Position numbers and translations under genes: made by a program. 64,000 nucleotides of DNA from positions 30,339 to 94,338 of the forward strand of contig JAKMXF010000018.1 in assembly GCA_024704765.1 (NCBI GenBank), in the 5' to 3' direction. The DNA is from Oopsacas minuta (taxonomy: Eukaryota; Porifera; Hexactinellida; Lyssacinosida; Leucopsacidae). Under the pieces are notes generated by a model. It was not told the origin of the DNA. It did no database searches and saw nothing but the letters and a program-made list of their open reading frames with translations. Every line of letters starts with the position of its first letter. The stretch's first letter is position 1. Positions 53,012 to 62,379 of the stretch are shown here, piece by piece.

Positions 53012-53059
53012 TTTATATTTATTCTAACATATTTCTATTTCATTTTATAATTAACAAGC
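53012..53059 (+). promoter_or_regulatory. 48-nt gap between same-strand genes with acceptor-like end
   Basis: Only 48 nt separate the TGA of the ankyrin gene from the first ATG of GPD1. The gap reads TTCTAACATATTTCTATTTC and then ends ATTAACAAG directly before CATG. This resembles a branch site, a pyrimidine tract and an AG. It leaves little room for a promoter and a poly(A) site, so the pair may be one transcription unit or use trans-splicing. Confidence 0.4.
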
Positions 53060-54323
53060 ATGTTGAGTAGAATGCTCACTAAGTTACCATGGCAACCAAT
53101 CCCCTCGTTTAGAATGGCATCTTCAATTGAACAGCTGAAGGTGTGTCTGGTCGGTTCTGGGAACTGGGGTAGCGCAGTGGCGAAGATAATCGGGAATAAT
53201 GTGACACGGTTAGAGGGGTTCTCTCGTGACGTCACTATGTATGTCTATGAAGAGATAGTGGATGGAGAGAAACTTAGCGAAGTTATAAACTCACGTCATG
53301 AGAATGTTAAGTATCTCCCTGGGATAAAGCTACCGACTAACGTACGTGCGGAGCCTGACCTCGTCTCCTCGGCCAGTAACGCAGACATCTTGGTATTTGT
53401 AGTTCCACACCAATTCGTTCCGGGAATATGCGCAAAGCTGAAAGGTAGCATTAAGCCAGGGGCTGTGGGGGTGTCACTGATTAAGGGATTAGATGCGAAT
53501 GTTGGGGGCAAATTGGAACTGGTCTCAGAGACAATTGCGAGTTCTCTGCAGATTCCAATGAGTGTGCTTATGGGAGCTAACATAGCAACCGAGGTTGCTC
53601 AGGAATGTCATTGCGAGGCAACCCTTGGATGCAAGAACAGTGCGCAAGGTATGTGTATCATGACGTCACGACATATCAACTTAGCACAAATATATTTATT
53701 AGGTTCTATGCTGAAGAGAATTTTCAGTACTGATTACTTCAAGATAGAAGTAGTGGATGACCTGGAGGCCGTAGAGATGTGTGGGGCGCTTAAGAATGTT
53801 GTAGCTTGTGCTGCTGGGTTTGCAGATGGAATGGATTTAGGTTCCAATACCAAAGCAGCAATAATCAGAATAGGTAAGTAATACTAATAAATTGATAATT
53901 CACGATAACACCTCGCATTATTCCCTGGATACCTGGATGGGGGTAGGAATGTAATTATACTTCATTAAAGGTCTAGTTGAGATGATGAGCATCATAAAGA
54001 GTTTGTTTCCTGATTCAAAGAAGAAAACATACTTTCAGTCATGCGGCGTTGCTGACCTAATCACAACCTGCTTCGGAGGGAGGAACAGACGAATTTCTGA
54101 GGCATTTGTCAGGACTGGTAAGTCCCTGGCTGTACTTGAAGCAGAAATGCTGAACGGACAGAAACTACAGGGACCAGCCACCGCACAGCTGATTTATAAG
54201 ATTTTAGAGAAAGAGGCGTTCAAGATAGAAGTCCCACTATTCGTGAAAGTCTACCAAATTTGTTTTGAGGGAATCTCCCCTCGCTCCCTTTTAGAAATAT
54301 TTAGTATAGTTTCTAATCTCTGA
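53060..54323 (+). CDS. GPD1: Glycerol-3-phosphate dehydrogenase (NAD+)
   Basis: It interconverts dihydroxyacetone phosphate and glycerol-3-phosphate. Three exons give about 365 residues. The NAD-binding GxGxxG is VCLVGSGNWGSAVAKII. Then follow VFVVPHQFVPGIC, SLIKGLDA, GANIATEVA, the catalytic ALKNVVACAAGFADGM (Lys), and NTKAAIIRIG joined to LVEM, CGVADLITTCFGGRNRR and NGQKLQGPATA. The first 18 residues (MLSRMLTKLPWQPIPSFR) extend beyond the usual start. A second Met at MASSIEQLKV would fit the family better, and the extension looks like a weak mitochondrial presequence. The 54-bp intron at 53649-53702 has length 3n and no stop, so retention would add 18 residues. Confidence 0.95.
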
Positions 54324-54500
54324 AGTATAAACATTACGAAGTGTGAAATTTGAAGTTTCTAAATATTCTGAGTTATTTATTTATTTATTATTAACACATC
54401 AAACAGCTGATTATTTCTAATACGAACTAATACCTAACATATACCACAAACAATCTCTAAACTAATCACTGCAGTAACTGGTAATAACTAGTGGGGTCTG

Positions 54501-55708
54501 TTACTGATCTCCTGTTACTTCTTCAGTATTCTCAGCTAAACAAACAAGCAATAAATTATAAATTATAGTTGTTATGTGATAAATAAGTTCAATTAAGCTA
54601 CTCACCATCCTGCATGTCAGATGTCCATAGAGTTAGATTATCTCTCAACAGCTGCATGATCAGGGTAGAGTCCTTGTAGGAATCCTCGCTCAGATTGTCT
54701 AGCTCTGCGATTGCGTCATCAAACGCTTTCTTGGCCAGTTTGCATGCTTCATCGGGCTGGTTGCGGATCTCGTAGTAGAAAACTGAGTAGTTAAGAGCTA
54801 GCCTGTGAGAGATGAGATGTAAGTACAACTTGTAACCTCGTTAATACGATAACTAACGGACGGCGACAAAATCTGTTTGCTTTATACGGAATAATACAAA
54901 TTGAATAACTATTGTAGGGACATGATTATGTGTAAATATTTGGTCATTAATAACTTACCCGAGTCTGATTGGATGAGTGGACGGAAGACCCATCTTCGTG
55001 TCACAGTCACCTGGCTGTGTAGCTATTTCTTGAGCCTTCTGGTAGGAATCTGCGGCCCTTTTAGTTATTTCATCGCGCGGTTGCCCCATCTTGTATTCAG
55101 CCATGTATCGACAGTAATCTCCTTCCCTGTAACACAACTTTAACGCTAACGAACAGTTTTAGATAGAAATGCAAAACTCACATTTTTCGGTAAAATACTT
55201 GACATTCCGGAGTCTCTGTTTCGCCGTCGAATTCTTGGTCAATCAGGTTATTCTTCAGTACGTCTAGGATTTTATTACATATGTTGTCAAGCTCTTCCTC
55301 TACAGTTTCCTTATATTTCTGTAGATATACACATAAATAATGGGTGAATATTTATCCAGTAATACCTTACCTTTATTATATCCAGTTTCTGAGTCGAGTC
55401 TGACTTTGATCGGCTATTCTCCTTCTGTTCGATTGAGCTAATAATCCTCCAGGCTGCCCTCCTGCTGCCGATTACGTTCTTGTACGCTACGGAAAGTAAA
55501 TTCCTTTCTTCTGTCGTTAGAACTTTCTTTTTATCATGTTTCTGCTCAACTACTTTTTCCATTGCTTTCACCATTTCTACATAAAACACACAAATTGAAA
55601 TCTCAACACGCATAAACTTATAAATTACTCACCATCATATCGTTCCGCCTGCTCGGCCAGCTTGGCTTCAAACACTAGAGGGTGAAATTCTTTGGAATCT
55701 TCGGACAT
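54501..55708 (-). CDS. 14-3-3 protein
   Basis: A dimeric phosphoserine/threonine-binding adaptor. Six exons run from [20 protein letters not shown] at 55708 to TAA at 54501-54503, about 250 residues. The conserved groove and signature stretches are present: [49 protein letters not shown] and [18 protein letters not shown]. The acidic tail ends [11 protein letters not shown]. One short C-terminal exon (about 54536-54501) follows the donor at DMQDG. I cannot place it in a vertebrate isoform class. It converges with GPD1 (177 bp between stops). Confidence 0.96.
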
Positions 55709-56186
55709 ATTGCTTGGGCCTTTTGGTTACTAGATTGAGTGCAGATAATAATATAATTCTGCTCTAACACAATCCTATATATTGGTGAATCTACTCTCTC
55801 TTGACGTCCATAGCAACCATAGCAACTGTATTATAACTACTCCTATTACGTAAACCAGTCTACTCTAATACAAATCCAACATTGAGGGCAATTTGATATC
55901 ACTGAAGGATATTCTATTTCTATTATTACACAAATTTGATTAACCATTTGACATAATTATTATGTTACGGATAGCTCTATGTTCTGTATTTGCATACTAA
56001 TTCTCAAAGTATATAGCTTATTATTTTTAGAGGTATACTGGCTAACTATCCCAGGAGTTAATGAGAAATTCAGGGAAAGTTTCGTCGTAATGTCAACCAT
56101 TTATCTTCATTATTTATAGCCCTTCTTATTCCGATAATCTAATCCCTCTGTCTAACTAACTGATAGTTCATGGTTAGCTTTATTTT
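55709..56186. other. 478-bp divergent spacer, 14-3-3 / CCDC86
   Basis: No coding sequence is visible. CATAGCAACCATAGCAACTG at about 55811 is a repeated half X-box. TTGACGTCCA at 55800 resembles a CRE half-site. The rest is AT-rich. Confidence 0.5.
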
Positions 56187-56501
56187 ATGGGAAAAGAAGT
56201 GAAAAGAGGGAAATTCAAATCAGGACGGATTTGGAAGGAGCCTCGTGCTCCAGCTGTGAGACGAATACTCTCAAAGTCTCTGAAGACTAAATGGCAGACA
56301 AAGATGTCTCTCAAAGCTTCCATGATTCAAATCAAGCTTATAGAGAAGGATATGAAGCTAGCTAGACAGGAGAAAATACGGATTGAGTGTCAGCGCCTCG
56401 CAGCTCGCAAGAAACAGAAAGAGGAAAATCGATTGAAAGAATTGGCTCTGGCGAAAACTCTAAACACATATTCAAGAAATAACTCAAGAAAACAGAAATA
56501 A
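56187..56501 (+). CDS. CCDC86: Cgr1 / CCDC86 family rRNA-processing protein
   Basis: A small, very basic 104-residue helical protein. SGRIWKEPRAPAVRRILSK corresponds to the SGRxWK start of the family, and LKTKWQTKMSLKASMIQIK corresponds to LRTSWEKKMK. A charged helix with ARKKQKEENRLKELALAK matches the RRxENERKAE end. Yeast Cgr1 is a nucleolar protein of similar size needed for 60S assembly, and vertebrate CCDC86 carries this module at its C-terminus. There is no intron. It converges with the SH3 gene (136 bp between stops). Confidence 0.78.
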   Translation: MGKEVKRGKFKSGRIWKEPRAPAVRRILSKSLKTKWQTKMSLKASMIQIKLIEKDMKLARQEKIRIECQRLAARKKQKEENRLKELALAKTLNTYSRNNSRKQK

Positions 56502-56637
56502 ATAAATAAATTCATTGGAATTATCAAACAATAGCGTTTGTCAACAAAATATATAGAAATTTAGAAATATTCGTGTTAGTGCATGTGTGTACAGCTTAGC
56601 AACCGTTCTCAATCAAAATATTCGCTCTTTCAGGCTA

Positions 56638-58101
56638 TCAAGTCGACTTTCTCCCTAAATAAATATACACAGTAAACTCCCATTAAAGGAAATGAAACCG
56701 GGCAAGAATATAAATATGATTCTTAACATTTCTGTGTAGTTACCTGTTGCATGATGTGTGTGTTTGTACCCAGAGAACAGACTGGGTCGTCTCTTAATTT
56801 CCTGCTTACTGTACTCAGGTCCTACTAGCACTCAGATAACACCCTCAATAATATTATATATGTATGGAATTGCTTCATAAACTCACCAATCAGTGGGATT
56901 TGAGTGTTATCAGGAGTGATTGTGTATTCTTTCAGCTAATAAATTCTTAATAATAATTATAGCATTTTGTATATTTATTATTTTATTCCTACCTTGGCGC
57001 CTAGCAGAGTTTTGTGATCTCTGACTTTGAAAAGTTCTGGAGGAACTATTCCATTCCTAGGCAGACTAATTGACTGGTCGATTGATCGCTTCGGGCTGGA
57101 GGTTCGTGTTAGAAAGGACCCTGTTTGTCTGCCGTGATATCTCCTCTCCTCTGTGAGAGACTGCGTAAATGCAAATCTGGTGGAGCTCTGTCTAAAAATA
57201 GAAATGAAAGTATTTATGTAAGATTAATTGAGTGATTACCTTTGTGACACAATCGCTTCATTCTTGTCTGGGACGTGTATCGGCGTGCAATAATGTTTCT
57301 TGGATAATCTACAATGGGAGTAAGGTATGTATCCGCCTTCTCCGCCCTTTAGTTCTGCCCATAACCAATCTCCGAGTTTGTATAGTACTCGTACCTGTTA
57401 TTAAATTCTAGTATTAATCCTTTCAGTGATCAAATCCAGTTACTTACTCTTTGTCCTCGTCTTACTGATATGTTATCAGGACCAGTTGCTTGGAAATCTT
57501 TCACGACTGTCATCCGTAAACTAGCTGGGTTGTCCGGTGTGGATGAGAGCAGAGCTTTCTTGGCTTCTTGATAGCTCTCTGAGAACTCATTATTCCTCTG
57601 TGAGTGTAAGGACTTACTAAATCCTTTGTCTATTGTGTGTTTATCTTTCCCTCTACTTTGTTCTTGCCATGACCAGCTACGACACCTCGCGTCCTAACTC
57701 AATAGATAATCTATATTATATACAATGAATACCGGATATAAGTACCATCCTCTGGAAAATAATCCTGTATTTTTATGCTGGTTATAATAACACGTATACA
57801 CTGTACAAGTAAATAGCTACCTACCGTGACTGTGTTGCTCTCCCGAATAGAGTTTGCTACTGGCTCCCCAGGGCAATATTTATAGGGGATCGGAGCTGAA
57901 ATAAGGGGGGCTGTTATTGGAGAAATAATCGGAGAGATGATGCTCTCTAGGTCTGAATCTAGAGAGTGCTTCGCTCCTAAAATATTGTATCTAGAATTAA
58001 TTTTTATTGTTTGAGATTTCAATGAACAACTAACTTCTTCTTGGTTTCCTTGTGAGATCTCCTGAAGTATTCGAGGAACACAAAAATGAGAAAAGTGACA
58101 T
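56638..58101 (-). CDS. SH3-domain protein built from short exons
   Basis: Seven exons join in phase into about 345 residues, from MSLFSFLCSSNTSGDLTR at 58101 to TGA at 56638-56640. No single exon exceeds about 290 bp, so the gene is easy to miss. The centre is an SH3 domain: MTVVKDFQATGPDNISVRRG, then VRVLYKLGDWLWAELKGGEG and GYIPYSHCRL. It has the DWLW and GYIPYSHC motifs that form the Pro-peptide pocket. The flanks are Ser/Thr/Arg-rich (TRTSSPKRSIDQSISLPRNG; IKRRPSLFSGYKHTHHATG). The N-terminal FLCSS could be acylated, which is speculation. I know no named family for this layout. The divergent partner is RPS15 (214 bp). Confidence 0.78.
57718..57804. repeat. TACAGTGTATACCGG-family MITE (copy 6)
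   Basis: TACAATGAATACCGGATATA at the left and GTTATAATAACACGTATACA then CTGTA at the right, in an intron of the SH3 gene. Confidence 0.55.
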
Positions 58102-58315
58102 TTGTAACTGCAACTTATTGCCTCGCTATTTATATGAATGGAACTGTCCGCATAATCTTACAAGTGCAGAGATCTAATTAAAATAATTTTTAAGGCTGCG
58201 AGTACAATCTTACGGCCTATTTGAAACCAGGAAACTTAGAATGGTTGAAATATTCAAAATATTCTGTTTACTTCTTCTCTTTAGCAACTAACTAGTAACA
58301 TTATAGTTATCTGAG
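58102..58315. promoter_or_regulatory. 214-bp divergent promoter, SH3 gene / RPS15
   Basis: Both starts face outward. The + side has TTTACTTCTTCTCTTTAGCA (about 58267), a pyrimidine-rich stretch of the sort that often starts ribosomal-protein transcripts. No TATA box is seen. Confidence 0.45.
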
Positions 58316-58750
58316 ATGAGTGAGATACCAAAGAGGAAACGACCATTCCGAAAATTCACGTACAGAGGTGTTGACCTCGATCAGCTGCTTGACATGAACA
58401 ATGAAGAGCTGATCAAGCTAGTGCACGCTAGGGCGAGACGCCGATTTATTCGCGGGCTAAGACGAAAGCCGATGGCTCTGATAAAACGCCTCCGCAAAGC
58501 CAAGAAGGACGCAGTTGAGCAGGAGAAGCCGGCATGCGTGAAGACTCATCTTCGTAACATGATAGTAGTCCCTGAGATGATCGGGAATCTGGTCGGTGTT
58601 CATAACGGGAAGACCTGTAACCAGGTTGAAATCAAGCCAGACATGCTAGGACATTATCTCGGAGAGTTTTCTATCACCTACAAGCCTGTACAGCACGGAC
58701 GACCGGGAATAGGTGCTACTCACTCGTCTAGGTTTATTCCGCTAAAGTAG
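58316..58750 (+). CDS. RPS15: 40S ribosomal protein S15 (uS19)
   Basis: An intronless 144-residue protein, one shorter than human. It belongs to the head of the small subunit near the A and P sites. It shows [60 protein letters not shown] and the highly conserved end [20 protein letters not shown] to [13 protein letters not shown]. The lack of introns is unusual for an animal RPS15 gene and may mean intron loss by retroposition, but the frame is fully intact. Lanosterol synthase begins 156 bp downstream on the same strand. Confidence 0.97.
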   Translation: MSEIPKRKRPFRKFTYRGVDLDQLLDMNNEELIKLVHARARRRFIRGLRRKPMALIKRLRKAKKDAVEQEKPACVKTHLRNMIVVPEMIGNLVGVHNGKTCNQVEIKPDMLGHYLGEFSITYKPVQHGRPGIGATHSSRFIPLK

Positions 58751-58906
58751 ATGGATACATTAGTTTCATTAGTTTTGTGATAAATGAATATTAGAGAATT
58801 CTTAATTATATTATATAGTAACGCTCGTCGCAATGTACAATGTATATATTTTCTAAGAACCATACTCTTGTATAATTCACGTCGGTTATAAGAACATAGC
58901 GAATGG

Positions 58907-61367
58907 ATGAAGACTGCTTGGCGCTATCCCGCCCAGACAGATCTGACTAAATGGAGACTAAGCTGCGATAGAGGCAGACAGATTTGGAATTATTGTCCGA
59001 ATCCAGCAGAGCCTCAAACCTTCTTTGAGCGCTATGCTCTCGGACTTACAGACAAACAGCCGAAATCAGTTGACACGAGTGTAGCCGAGGGTCTTAGACT
59101 GGGATCCGAGTTCTATTGTAAGCTGCAAAGCTCTGACGGACACTGGGCAGGGGACTACGGGGGTCCTTTGTTCCTTCTTCCTGGCCTGTTGATAGTCTGC
59201 TATGTGTGTTCTATCCCCCTGAGCTGTGAAGAGAGAGAGGAGATGGTGCGCTATCTGAGGAACTCACAGCACTCGGATGGAGGATGGGGGTTACACACCA
59301 GTGATAAATCCACAATGTTTGGGACAGTTCTTAACTATATTTCTATGAGAATTCTAGGTACAAACAATACTTATACCTTATAATGTAAGATTATTCGCTA
59401 CCTGTAGGTGTGCCAGCTACTGACCCTGATTCTATAAGAGCCAGAGAGCTGTTTCTATCCTGGGGTGGTGCCCTCTCTATCCCGTCCTGGGGGAAGTTTT
59501 GGCTGTGTGTCCTTAACGTGTACTCCTGGGAGGGCACAAACTGTATCCTCCCAGAGTTATGGATAATGCCGACATCTTTGCCAGTACATCCTTCTAGAAT
59601 GTGGTGTCATTGCAGACAAGTAAGTATAAAATTTATCTCCATAATTAACAATTATTATTTGTCCTCTGTAGGTTTATTTACCGATGGGTTACTGCTACGC
59701 TCGTCGTCTCTCCCACCTCCAATCTGATCCCCTTGTACAGTCTTTGAGATGTGAACTCTACCTACAACCATACGATACTATATTCTGGCCGTCTCACAGG
59801 ACTAACATCTGCTCTAGGGATATTTATACACCCCACCATCCAGCTCTTATCTTTCTCTTAAGAATTCTTAATCGGTACGAGGCTACTCATACTCACTGGG
59901 TTAGAGAACTAGCGGTTACAGAAATCCTTAGACAGATTAAAGCAGACGATGAGTTCTCAGACTTTATTTCAATTGGTCCTATCTCTAAGGTATATTATCC
60001 TTTTGATTAGTTTATTTATTATATAATTATACAAAAATTCAGGTAATACAGACTCTGGTTACTTGGCATTCTGAAGGAGCTGAGTCTAACAGATTCCATA
60101 AACACGTGACTAGACTGAGGGACTATTTGTGGATGGGAACTGACGGTTTGAAGATGCAGGGGACCAATGGCTCTCAGCTCTGGGATACTGCATTAGCTGT
60201 ACAGTCTCTTGTAGCATCAATTAATGCTGGTGGATTATCTGATGACGTCAGACATACCCTCAAAAATGCTCACGCCTGGCTAAGAGAAACACAGATACAG
60301 GACAATCCGCCAGATTATGGAAAGTTCTACCGACAAGCTAACAAAGGAGCATTTCCATTCAGGTTGTATAGTATAACCTATACGTAAATAGTTTGTTATT
60401 AGTGAATTGTTTATTAGTACTCATGACTGCGGTTGGATTGTGTCAGATTGTACGGCAGAAGGTTTAAAAGCGCTGCTGATTCTAGAAACGGAACCTATGC
60501 TTAGGAATTCGATATCTGATATGACACCTTCCCAACAGCTGTTTGACGGTGTAGACATTCTCCTACAGATGCAGAATAGTGATGGAGGCTACGCTTCTTA
60601 TGAGCAGAAGCGCGGTGGAGTATTCCTAGAGGTGAGTCTGTAACACTACCTATATAGCTCTTTACATATTCGATACAGGCTCTTAATCCCTCAGAAGTGT
60701 TTGGAGATATCATGATAGATTATTCATACACAGAGTGTACATCTGCTGTCATACAGGCTCTGTCTTTATTCTCACAGTCCTATCCTGATCACAGAGCTGG
60801 AGCGATAACACGAGCACTGGGAAAAATGGAAAATTTCGTGAGAGAGAAGCAGAGACCGGATGGATCGTGGGTAGGGAGTTGGGGAGTTTGCTTCACTTAT
60901 GGGACTTGGTTCGGATTAGAAGCTCTGGCAGCTATGGGACACTTCTCCTCTGACTCTGCTGTAAGGAAAGGCTGTGAATTTTTGCTGGAGAGACAGAGGC
61001 CAGACGGAGGATGGGGAGAAGATTTTGAATCTTGTACTAAGGGTCGGTATGTGATTCTTCTTAAATTCACACTTTCCTATGTTCTCTTTATTAATTGATT
61101 TACTTCAGATATATACAGCATGATAGGAGCCAGGTCGTAAACACAAGCTGGGCGTTAATGGCGCTGATGGCTGTAGAATGGCCGGATAGAATTGTTTTGG
61201 AAAAAGGTGTGAAATTCCTGTTAAGTCAACAGCTGATAGATGGAGATTGGTCAGAAGAAGAGATTAAAGGAGTTTTCAATAAATCATGTGCAATTGTGTA
61301 TTCTTCCTATAAGAACATTTTCCCGATTTGGGCATTATCGAAATGGCAGTTACTAGTTAATAAATAA
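58907..61367 (+). CDS. LSS: Lanosterol synthase (oxidosqualene cyclase)
   Basis: It cyclises 2,3-oxidosqualene to lanosterol at the ER membrane, so this animal can probably make sterols itself. Seven exons join in phase to about 720 residues (human 732). The catalytic acid motif is present as [19 protein letters not shown] repeats are visible ([62 protein letters not shown]). The channel sequence [20 protein letters not shown] and the DTALAVQSL helix fit the family. The C-terminus [11 protein letters not shown] matches [11 protein letters not shown]-type ends. I chose the ATG at 58907 ([18 protein letters not shown]). A nearby ATG at 58903 is out of frame. Confidence 0.95.
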
Positions 61368-61622
61368 AATTCGATTATATTTTGACAGGAATTGAGATAT
61401 GACAGAATATCCATTATACCCATCGATATACTGTTATACTTTAGGACAATTACCCAGCACATACAAATTGTAATACATCTAAAGTGGGAAGAATATGTGA
61501 TACAATGAAGTATATTGTATACCCTGATGATATATTACTCCGCTACTATTTTACTCCACAATCTATGCCCATTGTATTTTTATTAATTATGATACAAATG
61601 CTTAGGTTCTAGCCAATTATTG

Positions 61623-61931
61623 TTAGATATCATAAGCAGGTATGTTATGTAATTTCTTAATAATTCTAAACAGAGTATGTGTTACAAATAAGAACAAAGT
61701 ATAGGAATAACTCTGTTGTAATTGCTCAGGGATGCAGCCTAGTAATTTGGTTGTAAATTGACACGTCTGACACACTTCGTAATTTTCCACCACATCACGA
61801 ACTTCAAGGTTGCTATCAAATGCAGCAATTGCCCTGGTTAGCCTCAAACTAAGGAAAAGAGAAGAGAAACTTATAATTATTATGTTCAATTCTGATCGTA
61901 TATATAGTTGTTGGCGAATTGCAGGTGTCAC
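61623..61931 (-). other. Unassigned reading frame, possibly a terminal exon
   Basis: A 102-codon frame contains a plausible acceptor (TCCTTAG) before LRLTRAIAAFDSNLEVRDVV. A Cys pair (VCQTCQ) and a hydrophobic stretch (YTLFLFVTHTLF) follow. I recognise no family, and there are no clear upstream exons because the adjoining DNA is a repeat. It could be a decayed gene 3' end or chance. The rest of 61368-61974 shows nothing else. Confidence 0.2.
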
Positions 61932-61974
61932 AACATGTTTAGTATAAACTATCCAATTTCCGTAGTTACCACAT

Positions 61975-62376
61975 CAGGCTTGGACCGGGTCACGAATAAA
62001 CCGGGTCACTATTTTCAATAAATTTCCGGGTCTGAACCGGGTCACTGATTTTAACTTGACCCGGTTTATATCTTTATGGATAATTAAATTATAACGGTTT
62101 GTAAATCATAAAGATTCAGTCAATATTAGTTACACGTTTCATTTTCATGAATCATTAGTATTTTTACTAAACTTGTTTGGTATCATTACTACTGTATAAT
62201 TATATACTCTTATGTACGTATATAGATATGTAATATAGAAAATTAATATTTTGAAAACCGGGTCAAATAACGAAACCGGGTCACCGGGTCAGAAATTTCA
62301 ACCTGGTCTACCGAGTCAGAAAATACCGGGTCAGTCGGGTCACCGGGTCAGGATATCAAGACCCGGTCCAAGCCTG
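61975..62376. mobile_element. 402-bp inverted-repeat element with internal ACCGGGTCA array
   Basis: The ends are perfect 17-bp inverted repeats, CAGGCTTGGACCGGGTC. Inside, the motif ACCGGGTCA (or close forms) occurs about six times near the left end, partly inverted, and about six times near the right end. The AT-rich centre has none. No target-site duplication is obvious and no transposase is encoded, so it would be non-autonomous. The CAGG start is compatible with hAT-type or similar DNA elements. Confidence 0.7.
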
Positions 62377-62379
62377 GCT

